DNA from: Cesiribacter sp. SM1
Lineage (GTDB): Bacteria > Bacteroidota > Bacteroidia > Cytophagales > Cyclobacteriaceae
Direction: 5' to 3'
NCBI RefSeq assembly: GCF_020178975.1
Contig: NZ_JAHXBU010000091.1
Location: 407,521 to 471,520, forward strand
Length of the DNA stretch: 64,000 nt
This document shows positions 17,821 through 27,776 of this stretch, piece by piece. Every line of letters begins with the position of its first letter. Within the stretch, counting starts at the first letter, position 1. A program made the translations under genes and the position numbers. The notes below the pieces were generated by a model. That model was not told the origin of the DNA. It did not search any database and saw only the letters and a list, made by a program, of their open reading frames with translations.

Positions 17821-18807
17821 ATGAAAGCCATCGTGTACACAAAATACGGAATGCCCGATGTTCTTAAACTCAAAGAGGTACCGAAGCCTACTCCCAGGAA
17901 TGGTGAGGTACTGGTAAAAGTACATGCGGCATCTGTAAACTCCTGGGACTGGGACCTGCTAAGAGGCAAGCCATTCCTGACACGCCTCGGTGGTATACTA
18001 TCACCAAAACACAACATCCTCGGTGCTGATGTTGCAGGACAGATAGAAGCGGTAGGCCCGAACGTAGAGCAGTTTAAGCCTGGAGATGCCGTATTCGGAG
18101 ATCTATCCGGCTGTAGCTGGGGTGGTTTTGCCGAGTATGTTTGTGCGCCCGAACATGCTTTTGCATTAAAATCTGCCGGCATGAGCTGGGAGGAAGCTGC
18201 AGCCATCCCCCAGGCAGCCACACTGGCCCTGCAGGGGCTGCATTATAAAGGCCAGATCAGGAAAGGACAAACAGTGCTGATAAACGGTGCGGGTGGTGGT
18301 GTAGGTACCTTTGCAATACAAATGGCCAAATCATGGGGTGCTGAGGTAACCGGTGTAGACAGCACGGGTAAACTGGAGCTGCTGCGTGCAATTGGTGCAG
18401 ACCACGTGATCGATTATACCAAGGAAAATTTTACTGATAAAGGGCAACGCTATGACTTTATCCTGGATGTGGTAGGCAATCGCTCCTTGTATGACCATAA
18501 ACGCGCTTTAAACCCCGGGGGCACCTATGTTATGATTGGTGGTTCTACCAACCGTATTGTTCAGCTGCTGTTCATGAGGGCCTGGATCTCAAGGGCCGAC
18601 AAGCAGCTAGCCGGGCAGGGACACAGTAAAATGGGGCTCCTGATGCACAAGCCAAATACCAGTGATCTGGATATTATCAAAGCCTTATTTGAGGCCGGCA
18701 AAGTAGTACCTGTTATTGACAGGCGTTACCCCCTACAAGCGGTTCCGGAAGCCATTCGTTGCCTGGGAGAAGGGCAGGCACTGGGGAAACTTGTCATCAC
18801 CCTATAG
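17821..18807 (+). CDS. Zinc-independent MDR-family NAD(P)-dependent oxidoreductase
   Basis: A protein of 328 residues of the medium-chain dehydrogenase/reductase superfamily. A GroES-like N-terminal domain (VLVKVHAASVNSWDWDLLRG) is followed by a Rossmann fold with GAGGGVG at 156-162. Zinc-ligand cysteines and the catalytic Cys/His pair of alcohol dehydrogenases are absent, which places it in the quinone oxidoreductase-like branch. It probably reduces an enone or quinone with NADPH. It is monocistronic. Confidence 0.9.
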   Translation: MKAIVYTKYGMPDVLKLKEVPKPTPRNGEVLVKVHAASVNSWDWDLLRGKPFLTRLGGILSPKHNILGADVAGQIEAVGPNVEQFKPGDAVFGDLSGCSWGGFAEYVCAPEHAFALKSAGMSWEEAAAIPQAATLALQGLHYKGQIRKGQTVLINGAGGGVGTFAIQMAKSWGAEVTGVDSTGKLELLRAIGADHVIDYTKENFTDKGQRYDFILDVVGNRSLYDHKRALNPGGTYVMIGGSTNRIVQLLFMRAWISRADKQLAGQGHSKMGLLMHKPNTSDLDIIKALFEAGKVVPVIDRRYPLQAVPEAIRCLGEGQALGKLVITL

Positions 18808-19082
18808 CACACTATTCCCTCCCTGAAACACCTGAAAAGCTAATTTAGGTGAGATAACCGCCCGCAATCCCAAGCACTTTGGCCCGGCCTGTTTGATTTC
18901 ATATCAACAAAGAATATATTGGAAGCACCATCAGGCTAAACATTCATGCGGGCACTGAAAAGCCCTACGCTTATACTGAACCTGCATAATGAAAGTGTTT
19001 GAGCACAAAGGATAGCGGAACAAAGCGCCGCTGACTTGCAACGCTATTACACTTCCCCATTGAAATGTTAAAAACAAGCAAT

Positions 19083-20723
<1,641 letters not shown>

Positions 20724-20843
20724 CACTAACATGAACCAGGCTATGTCTGATGAAAACTTTTGGATCTGAAAATAATGAATGTTGTCCCTGAGCTAAGTTT
20801 CTTTTTTTAGTCCAGAGGTTAGTTGTCAGACACAGCCTGAAGC

Positions 20844-20880
20844 AATCCACCAGGAAGTTAAAACTCCTGGTGGATTTTTT
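20844..20880 (+). terminator. Rho-independent terminator of the M28 peptidase gene
   Basis: A 12-bp perfect stem (20844-20855 with 20865-20876, AATCCACCAGGA) has a 9-base loop and runs into a T-run at 20875-20880. It lies 121 bases after the peptidase stop. Confidence 0.9.
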
Positions 20881-21005
20881 ATTGCTGGCACTCCAGAGCC
20901 GCTGCTGCTTAACCATCCACTGCCTCCTCCAGTCCCTTTCGGCTGCTTCTCTAACATTAGCATTAAACAAACTGTTGTGCTACAAATTAATCAGGAAGCT
21001 AAACA

Positions 21006-21923
21006 ATGGCAGTTAACAGGCATAACAACCAAAACAACAATACAATTATACTGGCAGGCGCCACAGGCGCACTGGGCGGAAAGATCGCCCGATCATTACT
21101 CAAACGAGGGGCAAACGTAAGAGCAATAGTTCGCCCCGGCAGCAACAGAAAAAAAGTAGAAGGGCTTCAGGAGCTGGGTATATCAATCGTTGAGGCAGAC
21201 TATAACAGCCACGCCAGCCTTACCAGAGCCTGCACGGGCGGTGATTGTGTGGTATCGGCTTTATCCGGACTTAGAGAAGTGATTGTAGAGGTGCAAACGG
21301 CCCTGCTGGAGGCGGCAATAGCGGCGGGCGTTCCGCGCTTTATCCCTTCAGATTATGCCATAGATTTTACCAAGATTCCCTTTGGCACCAACCGCAACCT
21401 CGACCTCCGCAAGGAGTTCAAGGAACGGCTTGACCAGGCCCCTGTTAAAGCTACCTCTGTACTCAACGGCATGTTTACAGACCTGCTAACAGGAGATGCC
21501 CCCGTAGTACTGTTCCCGCTCCAGCGGATCATGTACTGGGGCAATGCAGAACAGCCCATGGATTTCACCACCATGGATAATACCGCTGAATATACTGCCG
21601 CCGCTGCCCTCGACCCCAGCACCCCCCGCTTCCTGCACATTGCCGGCGATGTACAAAGCGCCCGCGGGCTAAAGCTGGCAGCGGGCACTGCTACCCGTAA
21701 AAAATTTGAACTCCTGCGCATCGGAGGTCTGGGAACACTCCGCTCCATGATAAACCTCACGCGCTTTGTGTACCCCGGGAATGGCGAGGTGTTTCCACCA
21801 TGGCAGGGCATGCAGTACCTGCACAACATGCTGAGCGGACTCCCGAAACTGCAGCCACTGGATAACGACCGCTACCCCTGTATCCGCTGGACCTCCGTGC
21901 AGGAAGTGCTTTCAAGGCGCTAA
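21006..21923 (+). CDS. NmrA/isoflavone-reductase-like NAD(P)-binding protein
   Basis: A protein of 305 residues. The atypical SDR glycine motif GATGALGG is at 18-25, followed by LKRGANVRAIVRPGSNRKK, whose Arg preference suggests NADPH. The region CTGGDCVVSALSGLREV and the later GVPRFIPSDYAIDF correspond to NmrA-like and isoflavone-reductase-like proteins. It could be a reductase or a redox-sensing regulator; no substrate is evident. It stands alone. Confidence 0.88.
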   Translation: MAVNRHNNQNNNTIILAGATGALGGKIARSLLKRGANVRAIVRPGSNRKKVEGLQELGISIVEADYNSHASLTRACTGGDCVVSALSGLREVIVEVQTALLEAAIAAGVPRFIPSDYAIDFTKIPFGTNRNLDLRKEFKERLDQAPVKATSVLNGMFTDLLTGDAPVVLFPLQRIMYWGNAEQPMDFTTMDNTAEYTAAAALDPSTPRFLHIAGDVQSARGLKLAAGTATRKKFELLRIGGLGTLRSMINLTRFVYPGNGEVFPPWQGMQYLHNMLSGLPKLQPLDNDRYPCIRWTSVQEVLSRR

Positions 21924-22025
21924 TACTTCCGGGAACTGGATAGATCTGCCACCAACAAACACCAGGCAGCAGCGTTTTCTCTTCTTCCAGCCATGTTTTC
22001 TAACTATAAAGCTATCCATATACTG

Positions 22026-22049
22026 CCTCCTGCATGCTTATGCAGGAGG
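22026..22049. repeat. Hairpin downstream of the NmrA-like gene
   Basis: A perfect 10-bp inverted repeat (CCTCCTGCAT, loop GCTT, ATGCAGGAGG) lies about 100 bases after the stop. There is no T-run on either side, so it may be a processing or stability hairpin rather than a classical terminator. Confidence 0.5.
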
Positions 22050-22254
22050 TACTTGAACCGGTAGTTAGAAAGGGTAGAATCATGAAAACGAAAGCTTTCC
22101 CAGTTTACAGAAGGCAACAACAAGCCAGGCACTAAAGACTGTCAGGTACCTCTTGTTATTATTCTCCGGAAACGCTACCTTGCTCCTTTGGGCTGTCTTA
22201 CAGAAAGCCTATGGGCAGCCTCTCCCATGCTTTTACACAAATACTTTTTAGAAC

Positions 22255-22893
22255 ATGCTACGGTTTGTAATATTCCTTTCGCTTTCGCTTATGTACCTGA
22301 CTGCCAACGCCCAGGAAACAAAAAAGGTAACCAGCCGGAATTCCCTTCAACAGACCAAAGAAACCTATTATGTACTAAAAAGCAACAGCCAAATAAAGCA
22401 GGGCGATTATGAAAAACTCATTGCCGGAAGAACTGCTGTAAAGGGTCAGTTTGAAAACAACCAGAAAAGCGGCATCTGGGTGTTTTATGGATGGGATGGC
22501 AGGCAGGTTGTTCAAAAATATGATTTCACGAACAATCGACTCCTATACGACCAGTCCCTGGAAAATGCAGAATTTGACAGCTCCCGCTTCACAAGGCCGG
22601 CCCTTTACCTTGGTGGATATAACATGATGATGAGAGAATCAGCCTTTTCTATACAGTATCCTCCTGAAGCAATAAGGCTGGGCATTCAGGGAACGGTATC
22701 TATAAAAGCACTGATTTCTGAAGACGGCAAAATGACAAACGAAGAAGTGGTGGAAGGAATTGGTTATGGCTGTGACCAGGAAGCTCTGCGTGTTTTAAAG
22801 CTGGTACCCGATAGCTGGATCCCGGCGCTGGATTTAAGGGGTAATCCTGTAGCATCGGAGGTTACCATTCCCATGCAATTCAGAGTACAATAA
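22255..22893 (+). CDS. Secreted protein with TonB C-terminal domain
   Basis: A protein of 212 residues with a signal peptide (MLRFVIFLSLSLMYLTANA). The first half holds a MORN-like strand GQFENNQKSGIWVFYG. Residues 130-212 form a TonB C-terminal domain (IQYPPEAIRLGIQGTVSIKA; EVTIPMQFRV). It lacks the transmembrane anchor and Pro-rich spacer of a true TonB, so it is unlikely to energise receptors. Such proteins are common in Bacteroidota and their role is unknown. Confidence 0.82.
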   Translation: MLRFVIFLSLSLMYLTANAQETKKVTSRNSLQQTKETYYVLKSNSQIKQGDYEKLIAGRTAVKGQFENNQKSGIWVFYGWDGRQVVQKYDFTNNRLLYDQSLENAEFDSSRFTRPALYLGGYNMMMRESAFSIQYPPEAIRLGIQGTVSIKALISEDGKMTNEEVVEGIGYGCDQEALRVLKLVPDSWIPALDLRGNPVASEVTIPMQFRVQ

Positions 22894-23045
22894 ACACCTG
22901 CTGCCGGCCTGCTTACAAGCGCCTCTTTGGCTACATTCTTCAAATTATTACTTTCACCTGATTGATTTTTTTTGATGGACAACCAGAACAATGGTCATCC
23001 ACAACAACTCCTGGGAATTTATCATAGCGCTGAAACTTTAAGAAT

Positions 23046-23501
23046 ATGAACAAGACTCACATTCCGGAATTTAAGCTGGTAGGGCTAAGGCTTGGGAACA
23101 AAACCACAAATAAGGATGGACAGGCCAACATTGACTGTGGCAGCCTGTGGCAAAAGTTTGAAACAGAAAATTTCAAAGACAGGATCCCCGAAAAATTGAA
23201 CGATGAAGTTTTTGCAGTATATTTTGATTACGAAGGTGACTACAGCAAACCTTTTTCTTATTTCATTGGCTGCAAAGTTGCATTGCATGCTGCGGTACCT
23301 GAAGGCATGGAGCACCTGTTGATTCCTGCTGAACAGTATACCGAAGTTGTTGCTAAAGGCAAAATGCCCGATTGTATTGCCAGTTCCTGGAGGGAGATCT
23401 GGAGCTCCGGACTAGAAAGAGCCTATAAATACGATTTTGAGGTTTATGATGAAAAGAGCAAAGACTGGAGCAATGCAGAAGTCCGGATTTTTGTTTCCTG
23501 A
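23046..23501 (+). CDS. GyrI-like/AraC effector-binding domain protein
   Basis: A protein of 151 residues. The pattern FKLVGLRLGNKTTN, then DEVFAVYFDYEGDYSKPFSY and HLLIPAEQYTEVVAKGKMPD, and SSWREIW..GLERAYKYDFEVY, matches stand-alone AraC effector-binding (GyrI-like) domains. These bind small hydrophobic or cationic ligands. There is no DNA-binding domain. Sixty-three bases separate it from the next methyltransferase. Confidence 0.83.
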   Translation: MNKTHIPEFKLVGLRLGNKTTNKDGQANIDCGSLWQKFETENFKDRIPEKLNDEVFAVYFDYEGDYSKPFSYFIGCKVALHAAVPEGMEHLLIPAEQYTEVVAKGKMPDCIASSWREIWSSGLERAYKYDFEVYDEKSKDWSNAEVRIFVS

Positions 23502-23564
23502 AACCAGTCTCAACAACAGGCCGGCACCGAAAAAGATTTTTTTACTCACAACTCTTTCTATACC

Positions 23565-24191
23565 ATGGATGTAAAACAGGCATATAACCTTTGGGCCCAA
23601 CAGTACGACACCAATGTTAACAAAACCAGGGACCTGGAAGCACTTGCCCTACGCACTGTTTTGGCCAGGATTGATTTCAGCAGCTGCCTTGAAATTGGCT
23701 GTGGCACAGGAAAAAACACAGCATGGCTCATCACCAAAGCCAGGGAGCTTATGGCAGTAGATCTGTCGGAGGAAATGCTTCAGAAAGCTAAAGAAAAAAT
23801 AGCTGCTGATGCTGTAGTGTTTCAGCAGGCCGATATAACCAAAGCATGGCAGTTTACCTCCAAAAAGTGGGAGCTGATAAGCTTTAGCCTGGTACTGGAG
23901 CACATACAGGACCTGGAGCATATCTTTAGCGAAGCCTCCAGGAAAATTGCGGCCGGTGGCTATATATACATAGGCGAGCTGCATCCTTTCAAACAATACA
24001 CCGGATCAAAAGCCAGGTTCGATACAGAAGAAGGTCAGCAGGTAGTTAGCTGCTTTAACCATCATGTAACAGACTTTACAGGGGCTGCCAAAAAATGGGG
24101 ATTCGAAATAGCAGACATCAGCGAGTATTTTGACGACAACGACCGCAACACTATTCCCAGGATACTAAGCCTGCTCCTGAAGAAATCTTAG
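23565..24191 (+). CDS. Class I SAM-dependent methyltransferase
   Basis: A protein of 208 residues. The start AYNLWAQQYDTNVNKTRDLE resembles BioC/UbiE-type enzymes. Motif I is CLEIGCGTG at 41-49, motif II MAVDLSEEML, and a characteristic SFSLVLEHIQDLEHIFSEA follows. It has the short cap typical of methyltransferase-11 proteins. The substrate is unknown; biotin synthesis is not supported by any neighbour. Confidence 0.88.
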   Translation: MDVKQAYNLWAQQYDTNVNKTRDLEALALRTVLARIDFSSCLEIGCGTGKNTAWLITKARELMAVDLSEEMLQKAKEKIAADAVVFQQADITKAWQFTSKKWELISFSLVLEHIQDLEHIFSEASRKIAAGGYIYIGELHPFKQYTGSKARFDTEEGQQVVSCFNHHVTDFTGAAKKWGFEIADISEYFDDNDRNTIPRILSLLLKKS

Positions 24192-24218
24192 GCCCCGGGA
24201 TCCTCATAACATGCCTGA

Positions 24219-24470
24219 TCACAGGCAACCATCCAAACCTGATACAGCAGGTACATCCGGCAGCACCTCGGCCTCTACCCCCGACTTTCGCAGGAGCAGG
24301 AGCACCGGCAGCGGCTGTATGGGCCCGTTCAGGCTTTTGACGCGCAATATGTTATCACAGTCCCAAAGATCGAAGTTAGCACTGTAATGGGTAAAGGTGC
24401 TGTGAATCTGCGCCAGCAGCCTGTCTGCCTGGCTCCGGCTGCTTACGTTGGTTTTAAAAACTTCCACCAC
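24219..24470 (-). CDS. Small protein, paralogue of 26847-27113
   Basis: A protein of 83 residues. It shares the frame VFKTNVSSRSQADRLLAQI...FDLWDCDNILRVKS with the protein at 26847-27113 (VFKTSV..., FDLEDCDHILRIES). The spacing of strand, helix and strand suggests a ferredoxin-like alpha/beta fold of the heavy-metal-associated size, but there is no CxxC metal motif. I know similar proteins only as hypothetical in Bacteroidota. The C-terminal half is more divergent and Pro-rich. Confidence 0.6.
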   Translation of the reverse strand: MVEVFKTNVSSRSQADRLLAQIHSTFTHYSANFDLWDCDNILRVKSLNGPIQPLPVLLLLRKSGVEAEVLPDVPAVSGLDGCL

Positions 24471-24536
24471 AGCTCTGTGTTCATTAGTTTAAAATACAAT
24501 TATAATGTTAGGGTTTGCCTGCTACAGCAACAGTAA

Positions 24537-24570
24537 TCACCTGACAGGTTTGAATATGCCTGTCAGGTGA
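24537..24570 (-). terminator. Hairpin after the VOC gene, possible terminator
   Basis: A 12-bp perfect inverted repeat (24537-24548 with 24559-24570, TCACCTGACAGG) lies just downstream of the minus-strand stop at 24583. The following minus-strand bases are only weakly T-rich, so termination strength is uncertain. Confidence 0.55.
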
Positions 24571-24582
24571 GTAGTGAGCATG

Positions 24583-25020
24583 TTACACCTGCTCCTGCTG
24601 CACTTGCCGCTGCGGCATTTTGCTCATGTCCATATGCAGCACGCTCCAGCGGTGTCCGTCCGGATCTATAAAACCGCAGCCATACATCCAGCCGTGTTTG
24701 TAGCCAGGTTCGCCATAGAGGGTGCCACCAGCGCTAAGCACTTTTTCAGCCAGTGCATCTACTTCCTGCGGGCTTTCAGCATCTATGGAAAACAGTACTT
24801 CAACGCCCTGCTTTAGCTCTGCAACATGAGTACCGGCAAACTCTTTGAACAGCTCTTCTTTAAAAAGCATCACTGCTACATTTTTCTCCCCAATGTTCAG
24901 GCAGGCGCCATCATCGCCATTGCAGTACTGGGGGTTAAATGAAAAGCCAAGGCTGGTGAAAAACGCTTTTGATCTGTTGATGTCTTTCACTGGCAGGTTA
25001 ATCCATAATTCTTTTGTCAT
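24583..25020 (-). CDS. VOC-family protein (glyoxalase/extradiol-dioxygenase fold)
   Basis: A protein of 145 residues. It starts KELWINLPVKDINRSKAFFTS and ends the second module with GFIDPDGHRWSVLHMD. It is clearly paralogous to the VOC protein at 33317-33751 (shared NLPVKD, FFTSLGF, FNPQ, HGWMY, DPDGH). Metal ligands are not fully conserved, so it may bind rather than transform its ligand. It lies 36 bases after the PhnB-like gene and is probably co-transcribed with it. Confidence 0.88.
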   Translation of the reverse strand: MTKELWINLPVKDINRSKAFFTSLGFSFNPQYCNGDDGACLNIGEKNVAVMLFKEELFKEFAGTHVAELKQGVEVLFSIDAESPQEVDALAEKVLSAGGTLYGEPGYKHGWMYGCGFIDPDGHRWSVLHMDMSKMPQRQVQQEQV

Positions 25021-25056
25021 GATTACTTTTCATGTTAATAGAGGTAATTGAGAGAA

Positions 25057-25524
25057 TCAGGCAGTAAGGGTACTTTCGGCCTCCCGGCTGGCCGAGGAAG
25101 CCTGCTTATAGTCATAATTGACCATCCACTTAACACCAAACTTATCGGTAAAGGCACCAAAATAATCGCCCCAGAACGCCTTTTCCAGTGGCATCTCAAC
25201 CTGTCCGCCTGCAGACAGGGCTGCAAAAAGAATGTCTGCTTCTTCTTCACTATCGGTACTGATACTGATGTAAAAATTGTTGCCGGCCGTGAGTGACTGC
25301 CCCATAGACTCCAGGACATCGGTAGCCATCAGGATGTTACTTTTGCCAATGGGCAGGGATACATGCATAATCTTATTTTTGTCTTCTACCACCATGCCAT
25401 CGCAGCCCGGCATATCACCAAAGCGCTGCAGGTACGTAAATTCTCCACCAAAAACCGACTTGTAAAAGTTGAAGGCTTCTTCGGTGGTACCGGGAAAGTT
25501 AAGGTAAGGATTAATAGTGGCCAT
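25057..25524 (-). CDS. PhnB-like VOC-family protein
   Basis: A protein of 155 residues. NPYLNFPGTTEEAFNFYKSV at the start and FWGDYFGAFTDKFGVKWMVN near the end are hallmarks of the 3-demethylubiquinone-9/PhnB-like VOC group. The reaction is unknown in this group. It is the first gene of a minus-strand VOC pair and is divergent from the GlxA-type regulator. A shared operator-like motif lies in the divergent region. Confidence 0.9.
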   Translation of the reverse strand: MATINPYLNFPGTTEEAFNFYKSVFGGEFTYLQRFGDMPGCDGMVVEDKNKIMHVSLPIGKSNILMATDVLESMGQSLTAGNNFYISISTDSEEEADILFAALSAGGQVEMPLEKAFWGDYFGAFTDKFGVKWMVNYDYKQASSASREAESTLTA

Positions 25525-25673
25525 AAGTGTGTTGTTTAAGGTAAAAAATCAATGTTTCAATACTGATATCCAAATAATTATCATCAGCCCCAGGCTTGGG
25601 TTTCTGTGCTGCTGACAATACAAACATACGGCGCCGGGGCGTATCGAAGGGGGTGTAAAAACGGCAAGAAGAG

Positions 25674-25690
25674 GGGTTGATTGCGACATT
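25674..25690. promoter_or_regulatory. Candidate AraC-type operator shared with the 33.8 kb locus
   Basis: GGGTTGATTGCGACA at 25674-25688 is identical to 33830-33844. It sits in the divergent region 44 bases upstream of the GlxA-type start at 25734 and about 150 bases upstream of the VOC gene. Such identity between two non-coding sites next to related genes points to a common regulator. Confidence 0.55.
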
Positions 25691-25733
25691 CGTAATCCAT
25701 AACTTAGATCCTGACATACAGCTACCCCACGCC

Positions 25734-26717
25734 ATGAAACACATATCTATTCTTGTTCCCCAGGGAGCCATTTTAGGCAGCATAGAAGGCCCCCGCCAGG
25801 TGTTCACAGAAGTGAACAAGTTTCTGAACAGCATCAGGCAGCCGGCACTGTTTAAGGTGCAGTTGGTAGGCCTTGCCAGAGAAGTACCCGTAGCAGGCGG
25901 TAGGTACACTGTTTTTACAGATGTGCTTACCCCGGATCTGGCCAAAACAGACCTGATCATCATTCCGGCCCTGGATGGCGATATGGTAAAGACCCTGGAA
26001 TTTAACCAGGAATTTATTCCGTGGATCAAACAGCAGTATAGCCTGGGTGCAGAGGTGGCAAGCCTTTGCGTAGGGGCCTTTTTACTGGCCTCCACCGGCC
26101 TTATCAGCGGAAAGCAGTGTGCTACCCACTGGATGGCAGCAAATGCCTTCAGGCAGATGTTCCCGGATGTGCAGCTGGTGGAAGACAAGATCATTACCGA
26201 CGAGCAGGGCATTTACTCCAGCGGCGGTGCTTTCTCTTACCTGAACCTGATCCTGTACCTCATCGAAAAATATGCGGGCCGCAATGTAGCCGTTTTTATG
26301 TCTAAAGCCTTTCAGATCGATTACCAGCGCAACAGCCAGTCGCCCTTCATGATCTTCCAGGGGCAGAAGGAGCATGATGACGAAACCATCAAAAAAGCCC
26401 AGGAGTACATAGAGAATAACTTACAGGAGAGAATAACGGTAGATGAGCTGGCGTCTATGCTGGCCCTTAGCCGCAGAAACCTGGAGCGCAGGTTCAAGAA
26501 GGCTACTTCTAACTCGGTGGTGGAGTACATGCAGCGCGTAAAGATCGAAGCCGCCAAGCTAAGCCTGGAGTCGGCACGCGAGAATATAAATGAGGTGATG
26601 TACAACGTTGGCTATACAGACCCAAAAGCCTTCCGCACCACTTTTAAAAAGATCACGGGCCTGTCGCCGGTTCAATACCGCAACAAATACGTGCGCGAAA
26701 TGCCCGTAGCGGTTTAG
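25734..26717 (+). CDS. GlxA-family AraC-type transcriptional regulator
   Basis: A protein of 327 residues from the ATG at 25734 (MKHISILVPQGA). The longer frame from 25677 would place the operator-like motif inside the coding region, so the inner start is preferred. The N-terminal DJ-1/PfpI-like domain has AEVASLCVGAFLLASTGLIS with the Cys-containing nucleophile elbow, which in GlxA regulators serves for ligand sensing. The C-terminal AraC HTH pair spans about 230-320 (ITVDELASMLALSRRNLERR; VMYNVGYTDPKAFRTTFKK). It is divergent from two VOC genes and probably regulates them. Confidence 0.92.
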   Translation: MKHISILVPQGAILGSIEGPRQVFTEVNKFLNSIRQPALFKVQLVGLAREVPVAGGRYTVFTDVLTPDLAKTDLIIIPALDGDMVKTLEFNQEFIPWIKQQYSLGAEVASLCVGAFLLASTGLISGKQCATHWMAANAFRQMFPDVQLVEDKIITDEQGIYSSGGAFSYLNLILYLIEKYAGRNVAVFMSKAFQIDYQRNSQSPFMIFQGQKEHDDETIKKAQEYIENNLQERITVDELASMLALSRRNLERRFKKATSNSVVEYMQRVKIEAAKLSLESARENINEVMYNVGYTDPKAFRTTFKKITGLSPVQYRNKYVREMPVAV

Positions 26718-26846
26718 CATGATTTGGCTGATTGCCGCCAGCGTTGCTATGTTTGTACAGGCAGGGAGAAATTATTTTGTTCGGGCAGGGTGGCACAAAT
26801 TACTGGAATACAGCTGTGCTGCCCCACCCCTTTACCTGCCCCCGGC

Positions 26847-27113
26847 TTAGCTGTAGGCAGCAGCCATGCTTTGTTCAACGGCATTCAGCACCACTGTATC
26901 CTCCAGTTCAGCACAAAAAAAGCCCTGCCCGTTCATTAGCCTGATTATTTCTTCGCATTGTAAACTACTGGATTCTATGCGAAGTATGTGGTCGCAGTCT
27001 TCCAGATCAAAATTCCAGATGCCTCTTTTATTGAGCAAATAGTTGAGGGCCGGTGCCAGCCCTGCTACTTCTGCCTTGTTCTGAACCGAAGTTTTAAATA
27101 CCAGTACCATCAA
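26847..27113 (-). CDS. Small protein, paralogue of 24219-24470
   Basis: A protein of 88 residues (or 87 from the second Met). The pattern MVLVFKTSVQNKAEVAGLAP then WNFDLEDCDHILRIESSSL and a helix EEIIRLMNGQGFFCAELED looks like a complete betaalphabetabetaalphabeta unit, as in HMA-type domains but without CxxC. The family is unnamed to my knowledge. It starts 19 bases after the truncated YdeI-like gene and may be translated with it. Confidence 0.68.
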   Translation of the reverse strand: MMVLVFKTSVQNKAEVAGLAPALNYLLNKRGIWNFDLEDCDHILRIESSSLQCEEIIRLMNGQGFFCAELEDTVVLNAVEQSMAAAYS

Positions 27114-27131
27114 TTATCGATTTTAAATCCT

Positions 27132-27494
27132 TTAGAACTTTCCCCTGCTTTTAGCAAAATCTATCAGCTTCTGCCCGTGCTGCGTCATTAAACCCTCATC
27201 GATCATTCTTGCCACACGTTCTATATTGGGTTTGCTCCAGTTGCTTTTGGGCTTTCGATGTGTGAAACAGAGGTAGTAGCTTTCGCCGTCTCGTTTGTTT
27301 GCCCTGCAGTCTATCCAGCCAAAACACAAGGCTTCCTCAACTGCTTGTGCATAGGTTACACTATGTGTTGTACTCTTTTTATGGTAAATAATTAACCATA
27401 TCGATTTTTCAGATTGGCAATAATCTATTAACCACTCACGCCATTGCGCTCTTGTTTCAGCATAAAAAGCAGGTATGTTGTTTCTGAATTCCAT
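27132..27494 (-). CDS. YdeI/OmpD-associated-family protein, C-terminally truncated
   Basis: A protein of 120 residues. It matches the N-terminal domain of the YdeI family: AFYAETRAQWREWLIDY, SVTYAQAVEEALCFGWIDC, and RKPKSNWSKPNIERVARMID. Full-length members have about 190 residues with a helical C-terminal domain (DUF1801-like/bacteriocin-protection). Here the protein ends DFAKSRGKF with a stop, and the next gene follows at once. The shortened form may be natural or a deletion product. Its role is unknown. Confidence 0.8.
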   Translation of the reverse strand: MEFRNNIPAFYAETRAQWREWLIDYCQSEKSIWLIIYHKKSTTHSVTYAQAVEEALCFGWIDCRANKRDGESYYLCFTHRKPKSNWSKPNIERVARMIDEGLMTQHGQKLIDFAKSRGKF

Positions 27495-27776
27495 TGGCCA
27501 CTTAGTTTTTAGATGATGTTGTTGAACCTGCTCCCGTTAAAAATCATAAGCCATTGCCCAGTGCAGTGGGAAAAGAAAAAGCTGCGGGATATAGCAGTAA
27601 ACAGTATTTGCTTTTCCTTTGACGGCAAACCACTTTTAAAGCAGATCAGGGTGCAATAGCTCTCTTCATCATAAAAATACAAGCGCCCACTGACAACCCT
27701 ATGTCAGTAGTATCCTGTTTTTTTGGTGATATTTATACCGTGTAGGAGAGGGAATCATGCGGTTGAGTTAGCTGGT

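Noticed and set aside
22026..22049. Hairpin as an intrinsic terminator
   Set aside because: No T-run follows on either strand, so it is listed only as a hairpin.
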